A stretch of DNA of 64,000 nt from Triticum aestivum (Eukaryota > Streptophyta > Magnoliopsida > Poales > Poaceae), in the NCBI RefSeq assembly GCF_018294505.1, contig NC_057802.1, forward strand, positions 551,718,202-551,782,201. Reading direction: 5' to 3'. A program made the position numbers and the translations under genes. Under the pieces are notes generated by a model that did no database searches, was not told where the DNA came from, and was given only the letters and a program-made list of their open reading frames with translations. This document shows positions 55,262-64,000 of this stretch, one piece after another. The number at the start of each line of letters is the position of its first letter. Positions within the stretch are counted from its first letter, which is position 1.

Positions 55262-55641
55262 ACTACATTATACGGTGATGGGTACTAAACCATAATTGAT
55301 TTCAGACGATATTATCTCAAAATATAAGAAACAAGTTTGAGTCGATTTAATATGATCGTTCTTCTAACGTTATGCTCTCAATGTTGTTTTAGGACTAACG
55401 TTACACTTAACAATATCCTAAGATCCATAAAACATGATCACCAACAACACTTGAGCCAGTTTTAGAGGCCAGGCTAGGAACATATTCTTTACCATTTATC
55501 ATTCCACACGTCTATATGAGTTTTTCATTGAACCGCATATTCCAGGATCATAGCAGTTATAGCATAAAATATAAACTCTTAATTATGAACATGAAAATAT
55601 AATAATACAACATTATTGCCTCTAGGGCATATTTCCAACAC
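55262..55641 (-). mobile_element. Copia LTR fragment (Angela/WIS-like 5' end)
   Basis: Read on the minus strand from 55641: TGTTGGAAATATGCCCTAGA, then GGCAATAATGTTGTATTATT, which is the LTR start of the Angela/WIS/BARE group of Triticeae copia elements. The similarity weakens inward. No partner LTR or internal coding part is attached. Confidence 0.6.
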
Positions 55642-55644
55642 TCC

Positions 55645-56083
55645 TCCCCACCACCACCTCCTCCCGAGCAGCACTTCCACCCCACCATGGCGGCTCCTCC
55701 TCACCTACGACCAAAAAAGCTACCCCATGGATAGATCGTACCCTAGGACATCGGGGATGGCTATGATCTACTATTTCTGCGGGTTGGATGCGAGAGTGGC
55801 CGGAAAACGAAGGAGATCGCCAAAAAATCAGGAGAGAAAGGAGAGGGAGGTGAGAGAGGAATAGCCGTCGGGAGGAAGAATAAGCTCGTCCTTATCCCGA
55901 CCTCTTCGGCCAGGGGCTGATCGAAGAGTGCTCTTCGATCGCTGGTAGGCCGAAGTATGTGTCTTCGGTAGACGCCTCGCCGAGGTTAATGTTTTCGGCC
56001 CAAGGCCAACTGCCGACAACTTATCAGCCAGTTTCAGCCTCTCTTTGGCTTATTGTAGACCAAAGAGCTATCTTCGGCTTAGC
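55645..56083. other. Host sequence left of the gypsy element, CTTCGG-rich
   Basis: CTTCGGC and GCCGAAG words recur. The same style continues right of the element (58549-58625, GACCGAAAAGT twice), so the retrotransposon inserted into this repeat. No gene. Confidence 0.4.
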
Positions 56084-58548
56084 TGGTAGGAGCTAGGGCC
56101 CTACCGGATCTAGGGCGTAGGTTGTAGGGGAAGGAGGGGAAAGGGCGAGGGCTGGTGCGCGGCGGCCGGCGGCGTGGCGCCGTCCTTGCGATGGGAGCAG
56201 CGGCAACGAAGGTAGGAGGCGGCTAGGGTTTAGGTCTCCCGGCTCCCTAAGGGAAGCCGAGCAAATATTGATTGCTTCTTGCTTGATTAGATTGATACAT
56301 ATCCTCTCCTTATATAGAGAGGTTTACTTGACTCCTAAGCAAACAATCCTAATACGATAAGATAATTGGGCTAAGCCCCTAATTAAGATACTTGAGCCAT
56401 AACCCACTGGGCTAAGCCCCTATGCCGGTCATAACACTTCTCCCCGCCTGCACAAACAGCTCGTCCTCGAGCTGTAAGGTGGGGAAGCGCTTGCTGAACT
56501 CCTCGAGATGATCAACCAGCGTCAAACACCTTCGCGACAGCTGGGGCGGCAAGGTCGGCGGCGACGGCGTCCTCCGGAATGTAGTCTGCAACCTCCAGGT
56601 AGAAGAGTCGCGGGCAGGCGTGGCCAGGCGTGTAGGGCTCGTCGCAGTTGAAGCACAACCCTTGGCGGCGACGCTCGAGTAGCTCGGCCGAGGTGAGTCG
56701 GCGGAACGGGTGCGCCGCGGTCGCGGCGAGTGGTGCCGCGGAAGCCTGAACAGTCTGACCCGGAGCGGGATCTGGCCAGGGTAGCGACCCAGTGGCCCGG
56801 AACAGTGACTCCTGCTGGACGGCCACCGCGCGGCGCTCGAACGCGCGGGCGTAGTACATGGCCGTCTGGATATCCTGGGGTCCCTGAAGCTCCACGTCCA
56901 CGCGGATGTGATCCGGAAGTCCACCGACAAAGAGGTCGGCCCGCTGCTGTGCCGTCACGCCCGACGCGTGGCATGCCAGGGCCTGGAAACGGTCGGTGAA
57001 GTCCTAAACCGTGGAGATGAAGGGAAGGCGGCCTAACTCCGCCAGGCGGCTCCCGTGGATCGAGGGCCCAAAACGAAGGAGGCAGAGCTCGCGGAAGCGC
57101 TCCCAAGGGGGCATGCTACCCTCGTCCTGCTCGAGGGCGTAGTACCAGGTCTGGGCTGCACCGCGGAGGTGGTAGGATGCCAGCCAAGTGCGCTCCGACG
57201 CGAGCGTGCGCTGTCCACGGAAAAACTGCTCACACTGGTTGAGCCAGTTAAGCGGGTCCTCCGTCCCGTCATAAGTGGCGAAGTTGATCTTGGCGAACCA
57301 TGGCGGCGTCTGGGTCGGCGCGCCATGGCCGACCGGCTCGGCGGTGCGGGGCAGTGATGATGACGGCGCCCGGTCAATGGTGGGGAGACCATCATAGGCC
57401 CCCGCGGAGCCGGATGAGGCCCCAGACTGCAGCGTTGGTACCGGTGGGTCCCTGGCCTCCGTGTAAACTGGCGGTGGCGACGTCCCGGATAGCCAGGCCG
57501 GGATCTGGGACGGTGACGGCGCAAACCGGACCTGCTGGATCGGGAGGCCTCCTGGTGTGGACTGGCCCAGTCTGGAGCCGGGCGGCTGCGGTGGAAGCTG
57601 GACCGGCGCGGTCGACGCGGGCCGGTGCGGCCACTGCGGCGCTGGGACGGGCGCGGAAGGCGCGGATGGCGCCGCGAGAATCGGCGCGGGCCACTGTGGC
57701 CAGGACGGCACTGGGGCGGGCGGCGGCTGGAATGACGGATGGGCCCTGGCGATCGCCGCGGGTACCGAGTACCAGGGCAGGTGCAGTAGCGGTGAAGGCG
57801 GCCCGCTGGGGTGCCCCGCCTGGAACGGCGGCAGCGGTGGCCCGCCCATTGCAGGCGCACCCTGGGACGGCCACGGCAGCGCGGGGTGGCCGTAGGCGGC
57901 GGTAGTCACAACCGTCGGAGGTGCGGGCGGCCCGGCCAGGTACAGATGGATGCCCTGGACGGCCGTCACGAGATCCCGCAAGATGCTGGTGACTTCTTCC
58001 GGCGTGAAAACGGCGGTTGTTGGCGCAGCGGAGGTGACCGGGGCCGGCGGCGTGGGGGAACGGGCGGTGGTGACGGTGACCGGGGCCGGCGGCGGTGGGG
58101 AACCAGCGGTGGTCAGCGGTGCGGTGGTGATGATTGGCAGCGGCGGCGTTGGCGTTGATGAAGACATGATCGAGCCCGAGTCTCTGGATACCAAATTGGT
58201 AGGAGTTAGGGCCCTGCCGGATCTAGGGCGTAGGTTGTAGGGGAAGGAGGGGAAAGGGCGAGGGCTGGTGCGCGGCGGCCGGCGGCGTGGCGCCGTCCTT
58301 GCGACGGGAGCAGCGGCAGCGAAGGCAGGAGGCGGCTACGGTTTAGGTCTCCCGGCTCTCTAAGGAAAGCCGAGCAAATATTGATTGCTTCTTGCTTGAT
58401 TAGATTGATACATATCCTCTCCTTATATAAAGAGGTTTACTTGACTCCTAAGCAAACGATCCTAATACGATAAGATAATTGGCTAAACCCCTAATTAAGA
58501 TACTTGAGTCATAACCCACTGGGCTAAGCCCCTATGCCGGTCATAACA
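56084..58548 (-). mobile_element. Gag-only Ty3/gypsy retrotransposon (TR-GAG type), complete
   Basis: LTRs 56084-56436 (353 bp) and 58197-58548 (352 bp), starting TGTTATGACCGGCATAGG and ending TAACTCCTACCA on the minus strand. They differ by about a dozen substitutions and one indel by eye, mostly transitions. Flanks are TTAGC (56079-56083) and TTAGT (58549-58553), a 5-bp target duplication with one change. The primer site TTTGGTATCCAGAGACTC (58196-58179) resembles initiator Met tRNA sites, and a polypurine tract GGCGGGGAGAAG precedes the 3' LTR. Inside is gag and then only the last codons of pol. It cannot move alone. Confidence 0.93.
56412..58194 (-). pseudogene. Gypsy gag with a TAG and a remnant pol end
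   Basis: The frame from about 58164 (MSSSTPTPPLPI) has a long Pro/Ala-rich spacer and then the Retrotrans_gag domain: WFAKINFATYDGTEDPLNWL, CEQFFRGQRT, AAQTWYYALEQDEG and WERFRELCLLRFGP. TAG at 57006-57004 interrupts it where a Gln fits (STV-stop-DFTDRF). The frame goes on with LFVGGLPDHIRVDVEL and a zinc knuckle CFNCDEPYTPGHAC. Right after that, in another frame, come DHLEEFSKRFPTLQ and LEDELFVQAG, the usual end of a gypsy polyprotein. Protease, reverse transcriptase, RNase H and integrase are therefore deleted between gag and the pol tail (near 56530). Gag would form the particle in an active relative. Confidence 0.85.
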
Positions 58549-58554
58549 TTAGTG

Positions 58555-59035
58555 AAGACCGAAAAGTGCCTCTTAGGCCTCGGGTTGACCGAAAAGTCAC
58601 TCTTCGGTTTCAACAAGGCCGACTGGGTCCTAGAATTGATTTTTTAACTAGGGCATACATTTTCAGAATTTGTTATAATAAAATAATATATTTAAAAAAA
58701 ATCCAGAACCAGAGGCAATAATGCACGCTTTAATTAGAGGCTTGCACAATGGAACCAGAGAGCTATGGGCGACGTCTGCAGAGCAGCGTTCCGTCGACAC
58801 GCTCCATGGCCACTACCCTGTACGCGAGGAGTAGCGTCGCCGATGCCGCCGCCGCACAGCACGGCTCTGCTCCGGCAACGGGCGCGTCATCCCATGCATC
58901 TGCGCAAGGTGCGAATAGTACGAGCGATTAATTATAGTTTACTGCAGATTCATTGGCATTTTCCAGTGAAAGGACAAATGTACCACAACTAGCCCATCGT
59001 CAGGCAAATAGGAAATTACGGAACTGTCCTTGAGC
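58555..59035. other. Intergenic, small unsupported frame
   Basis: A 60-codon frame with an ATG at 58749 (Ser/Ala-rich, basic) has no recognised domain or supporting splice sites. The rest is AT-rich. Confidence 0.3.
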
Positions 59036-59039
59036 CAAA

Positions 59040-59305
59040 TTTTCATTACAAACATCAAAACCATTGGATCAATTATGTTCCCCTTCGTAAATTAATGTAA
59101 GAGCGTTTATATCAGTACTTTAATGATCTAAACACTTCTGTATTAATTTACGGACGAAGTACTACATTACTAATTTTCATTACAAACATCAAAACCATTG
59201 AATCAATTATGTACCCCTTCGTAAATTAATGTAAGAGCGTTTAGATCAGTATTTTAATGATCTAAACACTCTTTATATTAATTTACGGAGGAAGTACTAC
59301 ATTAC
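59040..59305. repeat. Tandem duplication of 133 bp, each with a MITE
   Basis: The unit TTTTCATTACAAACATCAAA, AACCATTG-ATCAATTATGT, plus a Stowaway-like palindrome (CCCCTTCGTAAATTAATGTA to TTAATTTACGGA-GAAGTAC) occurs at about 59040-59172 and 59173-59305. The MITE centres differ slightly (TATATCAGTAC against TAGATCAGTAT). The flank is duplicated along with the MITE, so this is a segmental duplication and not two insertions. Confidence 0.85.
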
Positions 59306-59554
59306 TCCTTACTCCGTGTGATGCCGGTACTGTAATTTTTTTAATGAAAAAGTTGAAATCTTTGCCACCAGCACCACCACCATCCAAGCCACTGCGATGT
59401 GCGATACTACATGAGTATCAGTATTCTAAAACCAGTGTACAGAATGATATATTTTGTGCACCTTGTGCCATATAAGGACCAGAGCACACTAGAAAAGAAA
59501 AAGAAATCCACCCATGACATTGTCCCTGGGTGAATATCAGGTGATACAGAAAGT
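59306..59554. other. Intergenic, nothing recognised
   Basis: AT-rich DNA between two MITE regions without a supported feature. Confidence 0.35.
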
Positions 59555-59872
59555 GATGTTTTGATCCCGAGCTCATGTGAGCTTGGGTGAACAGTAAAAT
59601 AAAAAAAAACAATTCAAAATATCTGGAAAAAATTGTGTCAAACTTTGACAAATGCTTTCATTGGTTGCAAGTTTCATCATGAGGTGACATTCGCTCAAAA
59701 CGTGGCAAAAGAAAATCGATGCTCCAATATGTTTTCGAAAATAACATTTTGGAGACTTAAACATTTGTCAATGTTTGACACAAAAAAATCAGATTTTTTT
59801 AAAAAACCCAATTTTTTATTTTACCTTTTACCCGATCTCATATGAGCTCGGGATCACAACAGCTGCGTCCAG
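59555..59872. mobile_element. MITE with GATCCCGAGCTCAT terminal repeats
   Basis: TTGATCCCGAGCTCATGTGA-GCTTGGGT-AACAGTAAAATAAAA at the left is mirrored by the right end reading, inverted, TTGTGATCCCGAGCTCATAT-GAG-TCGGGTAAAAGGTAAAATAAAA. About 320 bp in all. The superfamily is unclear, perhaps Mutator-type; target duplications were not resolved. Similar flanks (AGGTGATAC near 59538 and 59872) suggest it landed inside another repeat. Confidence 0.7.
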
Positions 59873-60424
59873 GTGATACTACCAACTTTCATGCTAACAT
59901 GATACAAATTCAAAAGTGTCAAATTTAAATATTTCAAAAAATTCCAAAAAAAAATTGTGAGTGTTCACAACAAATATGTATACAACCTCTAAAATTTTCA
60001 GATCCGAATTCAAAGTATACAAATAGAACCAAAAAAGACAAATTCGGGTGTGAACAATGCAATTTTTGAGACTACTCGTGTATTTTCTCTTCTTCTCCTA
60101 AGTCTCCAATTCAGAAAGTCTAGTTTTTGTACTTCATCAATTGTTGCAACTCGTATTAAGAAACTTTTTTTGACTCGCTTGTTGCACCAAAAACTAATGT
60201 CTTTCAATGGTTCACTACAAGGAATCTTAGATTGGTGCGACGAGTCAAAGCTGACCTCGGGGGGAAATGGGTGATCAGCTCCATGGATGTCATTGTAACA
60301 ATCCAAGGTCATGCATGGATTGAGATGCAAAAATGGTTGTTTAAATAAGGGGGTATATATGTACAGTTCACCCAGGTTCATTCACACCTTTCCCCGAGTG
60401 GCCATATCGGAAGGGGTCACCTAA
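59873..60424. other. AT-rich spacer between MITE and LINE relic
   Basis: Probably the rest of the repeat into which the MITE inserted. No gene. Confidence 0.35.
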
Positions 60425-60827
60425 GAGCTCAGTGAAAATGAACATTGATGCATCCTTCTGTGACGAGTTAGGAGTTTCTAGTGCTTGCATTATTATTTAA
60501 AGCTGCCAATGTGAGGTGCTATTGTCGCTGTGGGAATATTTAGGCATATAGCATGAAGGAAGCTACTAAAACTCTAACTTGATCCGAGGGCATCTTGCTT
60601 AAGGTGTGGAGATTTTATGATGTGATCATTGAATGTATCAGCCATCGGTCATCATTGGCTTAAAGAGAACTAGGGAGGACATATTGATTCTAGGACATGC
60701 CTTTGATGAGTTGAAATTCCTCTTGCGACTAGTTCTCGACTTTGGATTATCAGGGGGAGTGTAATGGACTCACTTATAATTTAGCTCAACATGCTCGAAA
60801 GAACATGCAATCCGCGGTTGGGAGGCT
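60425..60827 (+). pseudogene. LINE RNase H-like (RVT_3) relic
   Basis: The plus strand at 60434 reads KMNIDASFCDELGVSSACII, the start of the plant RNase H-like domain found at the C-terminus of LINE ORF2. Later parts are interrupted by many stops. The copia LTR starts directly after it, so the copia element inserted into the LINE relic. Confidence 0.5.
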
Positions 60828-62333
60828 TGTAAGTGCATCTAGTGCCCCTTAGTGATTTTGGTGTATTGAAGACTTATAGGTTAAGGGACTGATGCGTTTG
60901 TGAGTGTACACAGGTATATAAGTCTATGAGGAGTTTGATATTTACAGAGAAAGTCGACCTCTAAAAATGAATATCTTCGACTGAAGACATTGGATTTCTG
61001 AAGACTTTCTGAAGACTTTGAAAGTGAAGAAATTGGTGTGACCTTGAAGACTTGGTATTCATTCGAGGAACATGAAGCATGAAGACTTTTGTTTTCGTAG
61101 TTTCATTTTCTCTTTATTGAGTCATAGGAAACACCGTACTGTTAAAGGGGGTCGAGCAAATACTAAGGAAAAATTTCCAAGTGATGCTCATCTCAAAATC
61201 CTACACCTACCAATCCCTTCGAGTGAAGCCATTGGAAATCTCATACAGTTCAGTCAATTTCTTCAGTGACAGAGACGAAGTTCTTCTGGTCTCTGAGGAA
61301 TTTGTTCTGACTGAGGAGTTAGGAATTCGCCAGTGCGGATTGCCTACAAGTGAGGAACATGATAGCCCTGAGGAATTTGATAGTCAAATTTCCGACCGTT
61401 GCTGTGCTACGCGCCAGCTGTCCCAAAATATCTACCCACCTAACGGTCATATCATTGAAGGGCATTTATGTCTTATCATGTCGGGCTGCTCCCTAGGCTA
61501 TAAATAGCCGCCCCCTACAACCACTAGCTGGTTGGCTGCTCCGAGAGAAACTGACACTTGTCATTTGAGAGCATCCCATCCTCCGAGGACTTTGAGCGAA
61601 AATCATCAAGTGAGGAAAACCCAAACCCAAACACCTACAAACCCAAAGTGATTGAGCATCACTGAAGAGATTGATCCTGCGTGGATCCGACGCTTGTTAC
61701 CTTTGAAGACTGTGCATCTTCCAGACGGTTAGGCGTCATGGTCTAGAGCATCCAAGAGGAAATTGTGGATCGCCGAGTGACCGAGTTTGTGAAGGTTTGG
61801 AAGTCACCTGAAGACTTACCACGAGTGATTGGGCGAGGTCTGTGTGACCTTAGCTCAAGGAGAATACGGTGAGGACTGTGTGTCCGGGACTGTGTGTCCT
61901 CAGTTTAAATACCTAGCCGCTCCAACCAGACGTACAACTGTCACAGCAGTTGGAACTGGTCTACCAAATCATTATCTTCACCAAGCCTACTGGTTCTATT
62001 TCCTCAACTATTTCATTTCCTCATTACTGTGTTGTGTGCTTGTTCATATCTGTTTGAAGACTTTGACTGAAGACTTTCTCAATTTCCTCAGTTCAATTTC
62101 TTCAGTCTGTTTGTCTTCATCATGTTTTATCCCGTGCTTACGCTTCCCGTACTCTGTTCTGTTTTCATTTCATCATGATGTCCATGTTTATGTTATGTCA
62201 TGTATGCATCTGAGTACTTATTCCGCTGCAAGTAGTTCTTTGCTTAGGAATTTCCTCACCCTGAAATTCCTAAGTGAAGAATTCATAAAAATCGCCTATT
62301 CACCCCCCTCTAGTCGACTTAACGCACTTTCTA
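60828..62333 (+). mobile_element. Left LTR of a copia retrotransposon
   Basis: Starts TGTAAGTGCATCTAGTGCCC and ends just before the primer site, about 1.5 kb. GAAGACTT words are frequent. A TATA box, CTATAAATAG, is at about 61498-61507. The LTR and the tRNA primer site are intact by eye. The element continues past the window end, so its right LTR and age cannot be assessed. Confidence 0.88.
61499..61506 (+). promoter_or_regulatory. TATA box in the copia LTR
   Basis: TATAAATA within CCTAGGCTATAAATAGCC, the likely promoter of the element. Transcripts would start about 30 nt downstream in the CCCCTACAACC stretch. Confidence 0.65.
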
Positions 62334-62334
62334 T

Positions 62335-62346
62335 TGGTATCAGAGC
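62335..62346 (+). other. Copia primer binding site
   Basis: TGGTATCAGAGC, complementary to the 3' end of initiator Met tRNA, directly after the LTR. This is the usual plant copia primer site. Confidence 0.92.
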
Positions 62347-62399
62347 AAGGTACTCCCTTGTTCTGTGTGATTTTGGTTTAACCGCCTGGAGTTTTAGTT

Positions 62400-64000
62400 A
62401 TGTCGACCGCAGGAATGAAGACCGTGTCATGCCCCATCTTTGATGGTCACGATTATCCCAAGTGGAAGGCCATGATGAAGAAGTGCCTCATGGCGATGAA
62501 CAACGAGCTGTGGACCGTCACTGAGATTGGTCTTACCGATCTGTGCAAGATGGCGGAAGCTGATGACATTCGCAAGTACACTCTTCTCAACCTCACGGCG
62601 AAGGACGTCATTTGCTCCTGTCTGTCTCAAAATCAGTTCAGGAATATCATGCATCTCAGTCATGCGAAGCTTATCTGGGACCCACTCTCTGAGGTCTATG
62701 AAGGTCATCGAAATCGTCATGATCCTTGGTTTGAGGATTTCAAGGAATCACTCAAAGCTATGACATTCGAACCAGAGTCGTCATCCTCTACACCATGTCT
62801 TATGGCAAAAGGTGCTAAGGTAACAGAATGCTACCTATCCGAGTCCAGTGATGATGAATCTGGTGATGAATTTGGACCCAGTTATGTCAAACTTGCTTCC
62901 CTTGCCACTAAACAACAAAGAGTTTTGGAAAAAGTTCAATACATGCTGGGTAAGAGCGATGATATGTTGGGTGAAGAAATGGATCGCACTAAAACCCTGA
63001 CTGAAAATCTTCAGAGACTTCAGTCTAAGTTTGACAACCTTCAAAGTCATCATAACACTCTCTTATCTGATCATGAGAAGCTTTCTTATGAATTTCTTCA
63101 AAGAAAGCAAGATCTTGAAAAGCTAAGGGTGAGTTATGGAGATCTTCAAAAGGAGCGCGATTCATTACTTGCTCAACAAATCAGCGCTGCTCAGGAAGAA
63201 TTTGTTCCTCCATGTTTGAAGTGCATTGAACGTGAATCTGCTAATTCTTCACCTGAATGTTCAAATGCTTCTAATGTACAAATTCTTCACCTGTCTCTGC
63301 TATCACTAATTCCTCATCTGAGGACATTGCTAGTATCACTGATGATGCAGGGCTGAAGGAATTGTATATGACAGGCATGTACAAAAGCCTCAAAGGGCAT
63401 CAGGCTCTTTGTGACGTGCTTAAAAAGCAGATCCTCAACATGAACCCTAGGAAAGAGGGTATTGCCTTTGAGAGGAAACTCAATGCTGATGGGACATACT
63501 GGAAGCCTGAGCAGTATCCCAAAACCTCATGGGTTGCTGAAAAGGGACCTCCAGTAGATCCATCCACTCTATCCGGCTTTACATGTGAATCTCCTCATTC
63601 TTCTGATGAGTCATTTGACTCCAACTATAAACTGTTCAAAAATCAGAATGGTGAAGTATTTGCTAGATATGTTGGCACTAACTGCAGGAAAGGTTCCCCT
63701 ATGAAGAAAATCTGGGTTCCCAAAAGGTGCCTTGAAAATCTTCAGGTGAATGTCATCATGACACCACCTGTGAAGAATAGGAACCCTAGATCAAATTCTT
63801 CATATGGATCCAAGTCCTCATACGGACCAAATTACTCACGTGGATCAAATTCCTCATATGAACATCATCGTGGTAACACTTCTGTTTCGCAGGGAAGATT
63901 TAAGGGCTATGAATATGAGCGCTATTCTTCTAACCATTATGTTCATAAGTCCTCGAAGAATTTCTCTACTTATTCATGTGCTTACCCTAACTCCTTTTAT
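62400..64000 (+). pseudogene. Copia gag (start of gag-pol), with a frameshift
   Basis: From the ATG at 62400: VSCPIFDGHDYPKWKAMMKK and KDVICSCLSQNQFRNIMHLS are the copia gag N-terminus. A Ser/Glu-rich part (SESSDDESGDEFGPSY) and a coiled coil (EEMDRTKTLTENLQRLQSKF) follow. Near 63275 the reading shifts: the first frame ends at 63354 while the correct continuation reads SSEDIASITDDAGLKELYMT, KSLKGHQALCDVLKKQILN and MKKIWVPKRCLENLQVNV, open to the window end. A Ser/Tyr-rich spacer (NSSYGSKSSYG) precedes a zinc knuckle that would lie beyond the window. The protein should form virus-like particles, but the frameshift near 63275 disables this copy unless it is a sequencing error. Confidence 0.85.

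Noticed and set aside
57300..57905. 201-codon plus-strand Gly/Ala/Arg-rich frame
   Set aside because: Shadow of the Pro/Ala-rich gag spacer on the other strand; no domain.

Overview
This is plant nuclear DNA from a grass, most likely a Triticeae species (wheat, Aegilops or barley group). The evidence is spliced genes with GT-AG introns, GC-rich first exons, Stowaway MITEs with the CTCCCTCCGT terminus, a tRNA-derived SINE of the Au type, a CACTA terminus of the type common in wheat, PIF/Harbinger elements starting GAGCAACTCC, and Ty1/copia and Ty3/gypsy elements. Nothing is prokaryotic. The species and subgenome cannot be told from the window. Two runs of N (6517-6853 and 18262-18752) are assembly gaps.

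Layout. 1-3.3 kb: diverged tandem and dispersed repeats, no gene. 3.8-7.4 kb: a divergent gene pair, an F-box/FBD gene on the minus strand with one in-frame TGA, and an uncharacterised plus-strand gene interrupted by a gap. 8.0-9.3 kb: a probable minus-strand transcript with a TATA box. 13.1-13.8 kb: an intact intronless DEDDy 3'-5' exonuclease gene with a 175-bp foldback upstream. 15.2-21 kb: repeats, a Helitron 3' end, GT-rich DNA, a local tandem repeat and an Au SINE. 21.9-29.8 kb: a long plus-strand gene whose C-terminus resembles the plant Transposase_24 (Ptta/En/Spm) domain and whose N-terminal half has been multiplied as exon-plus-intron modules. 30.0-31.4 kb: a CACTA terminus. 31.8-35.8 kb: an intact GRF zinc-finger gene tail to tail with a broken plant mobile domain (PMD) gene; arrays of 30-bp palindromes flank the PMD gene. 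37.4-38.2 kb: one end of a Harbinger-like element. 39.1-40.1 kb: a complete 979-bp Pack-MULE with perfect 9-bp target duplications, carrying the first exon of a phosphomannose isomerase gene. 40.1-43.5 kb: an uncharacterised multi-exon locus. 44.2-46.1 kb: an intact single-exon CAF1-type deadenylase that carries a second, degenerate CAF1 domain and a coding minisatellite. 46.5-49.1 kb: a complete non-autonomous PIF/Harbinger element with a broken Myb-like ORF. 49.1-52.7 kb: repeats, a relic of a COP1/SPA WD40 gene and a small unknown gene. 54.6-64 kb: LINE relics, a copia LTR piece, a complete gag-only gypsy element (LTRs 56084-56436 and 58197-58548), a duplicated MITE, and the left end of a large copia element that runs out of the window.

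The genes form no pathway. The locus is gene-poor, and transposons have captured, broken or separated host genes. Genes that look translatable are the exonuclease, the CAF1 gene, the GRF gene and perhaps the 6.3-7.4 kb gene. The others carry frameshifts or in-frame stops, several of which read as C-to-T changes (CGA to TGA, CAG to TAG). That fits methylation-driven decay, but it is an inference from remembered family sequences.
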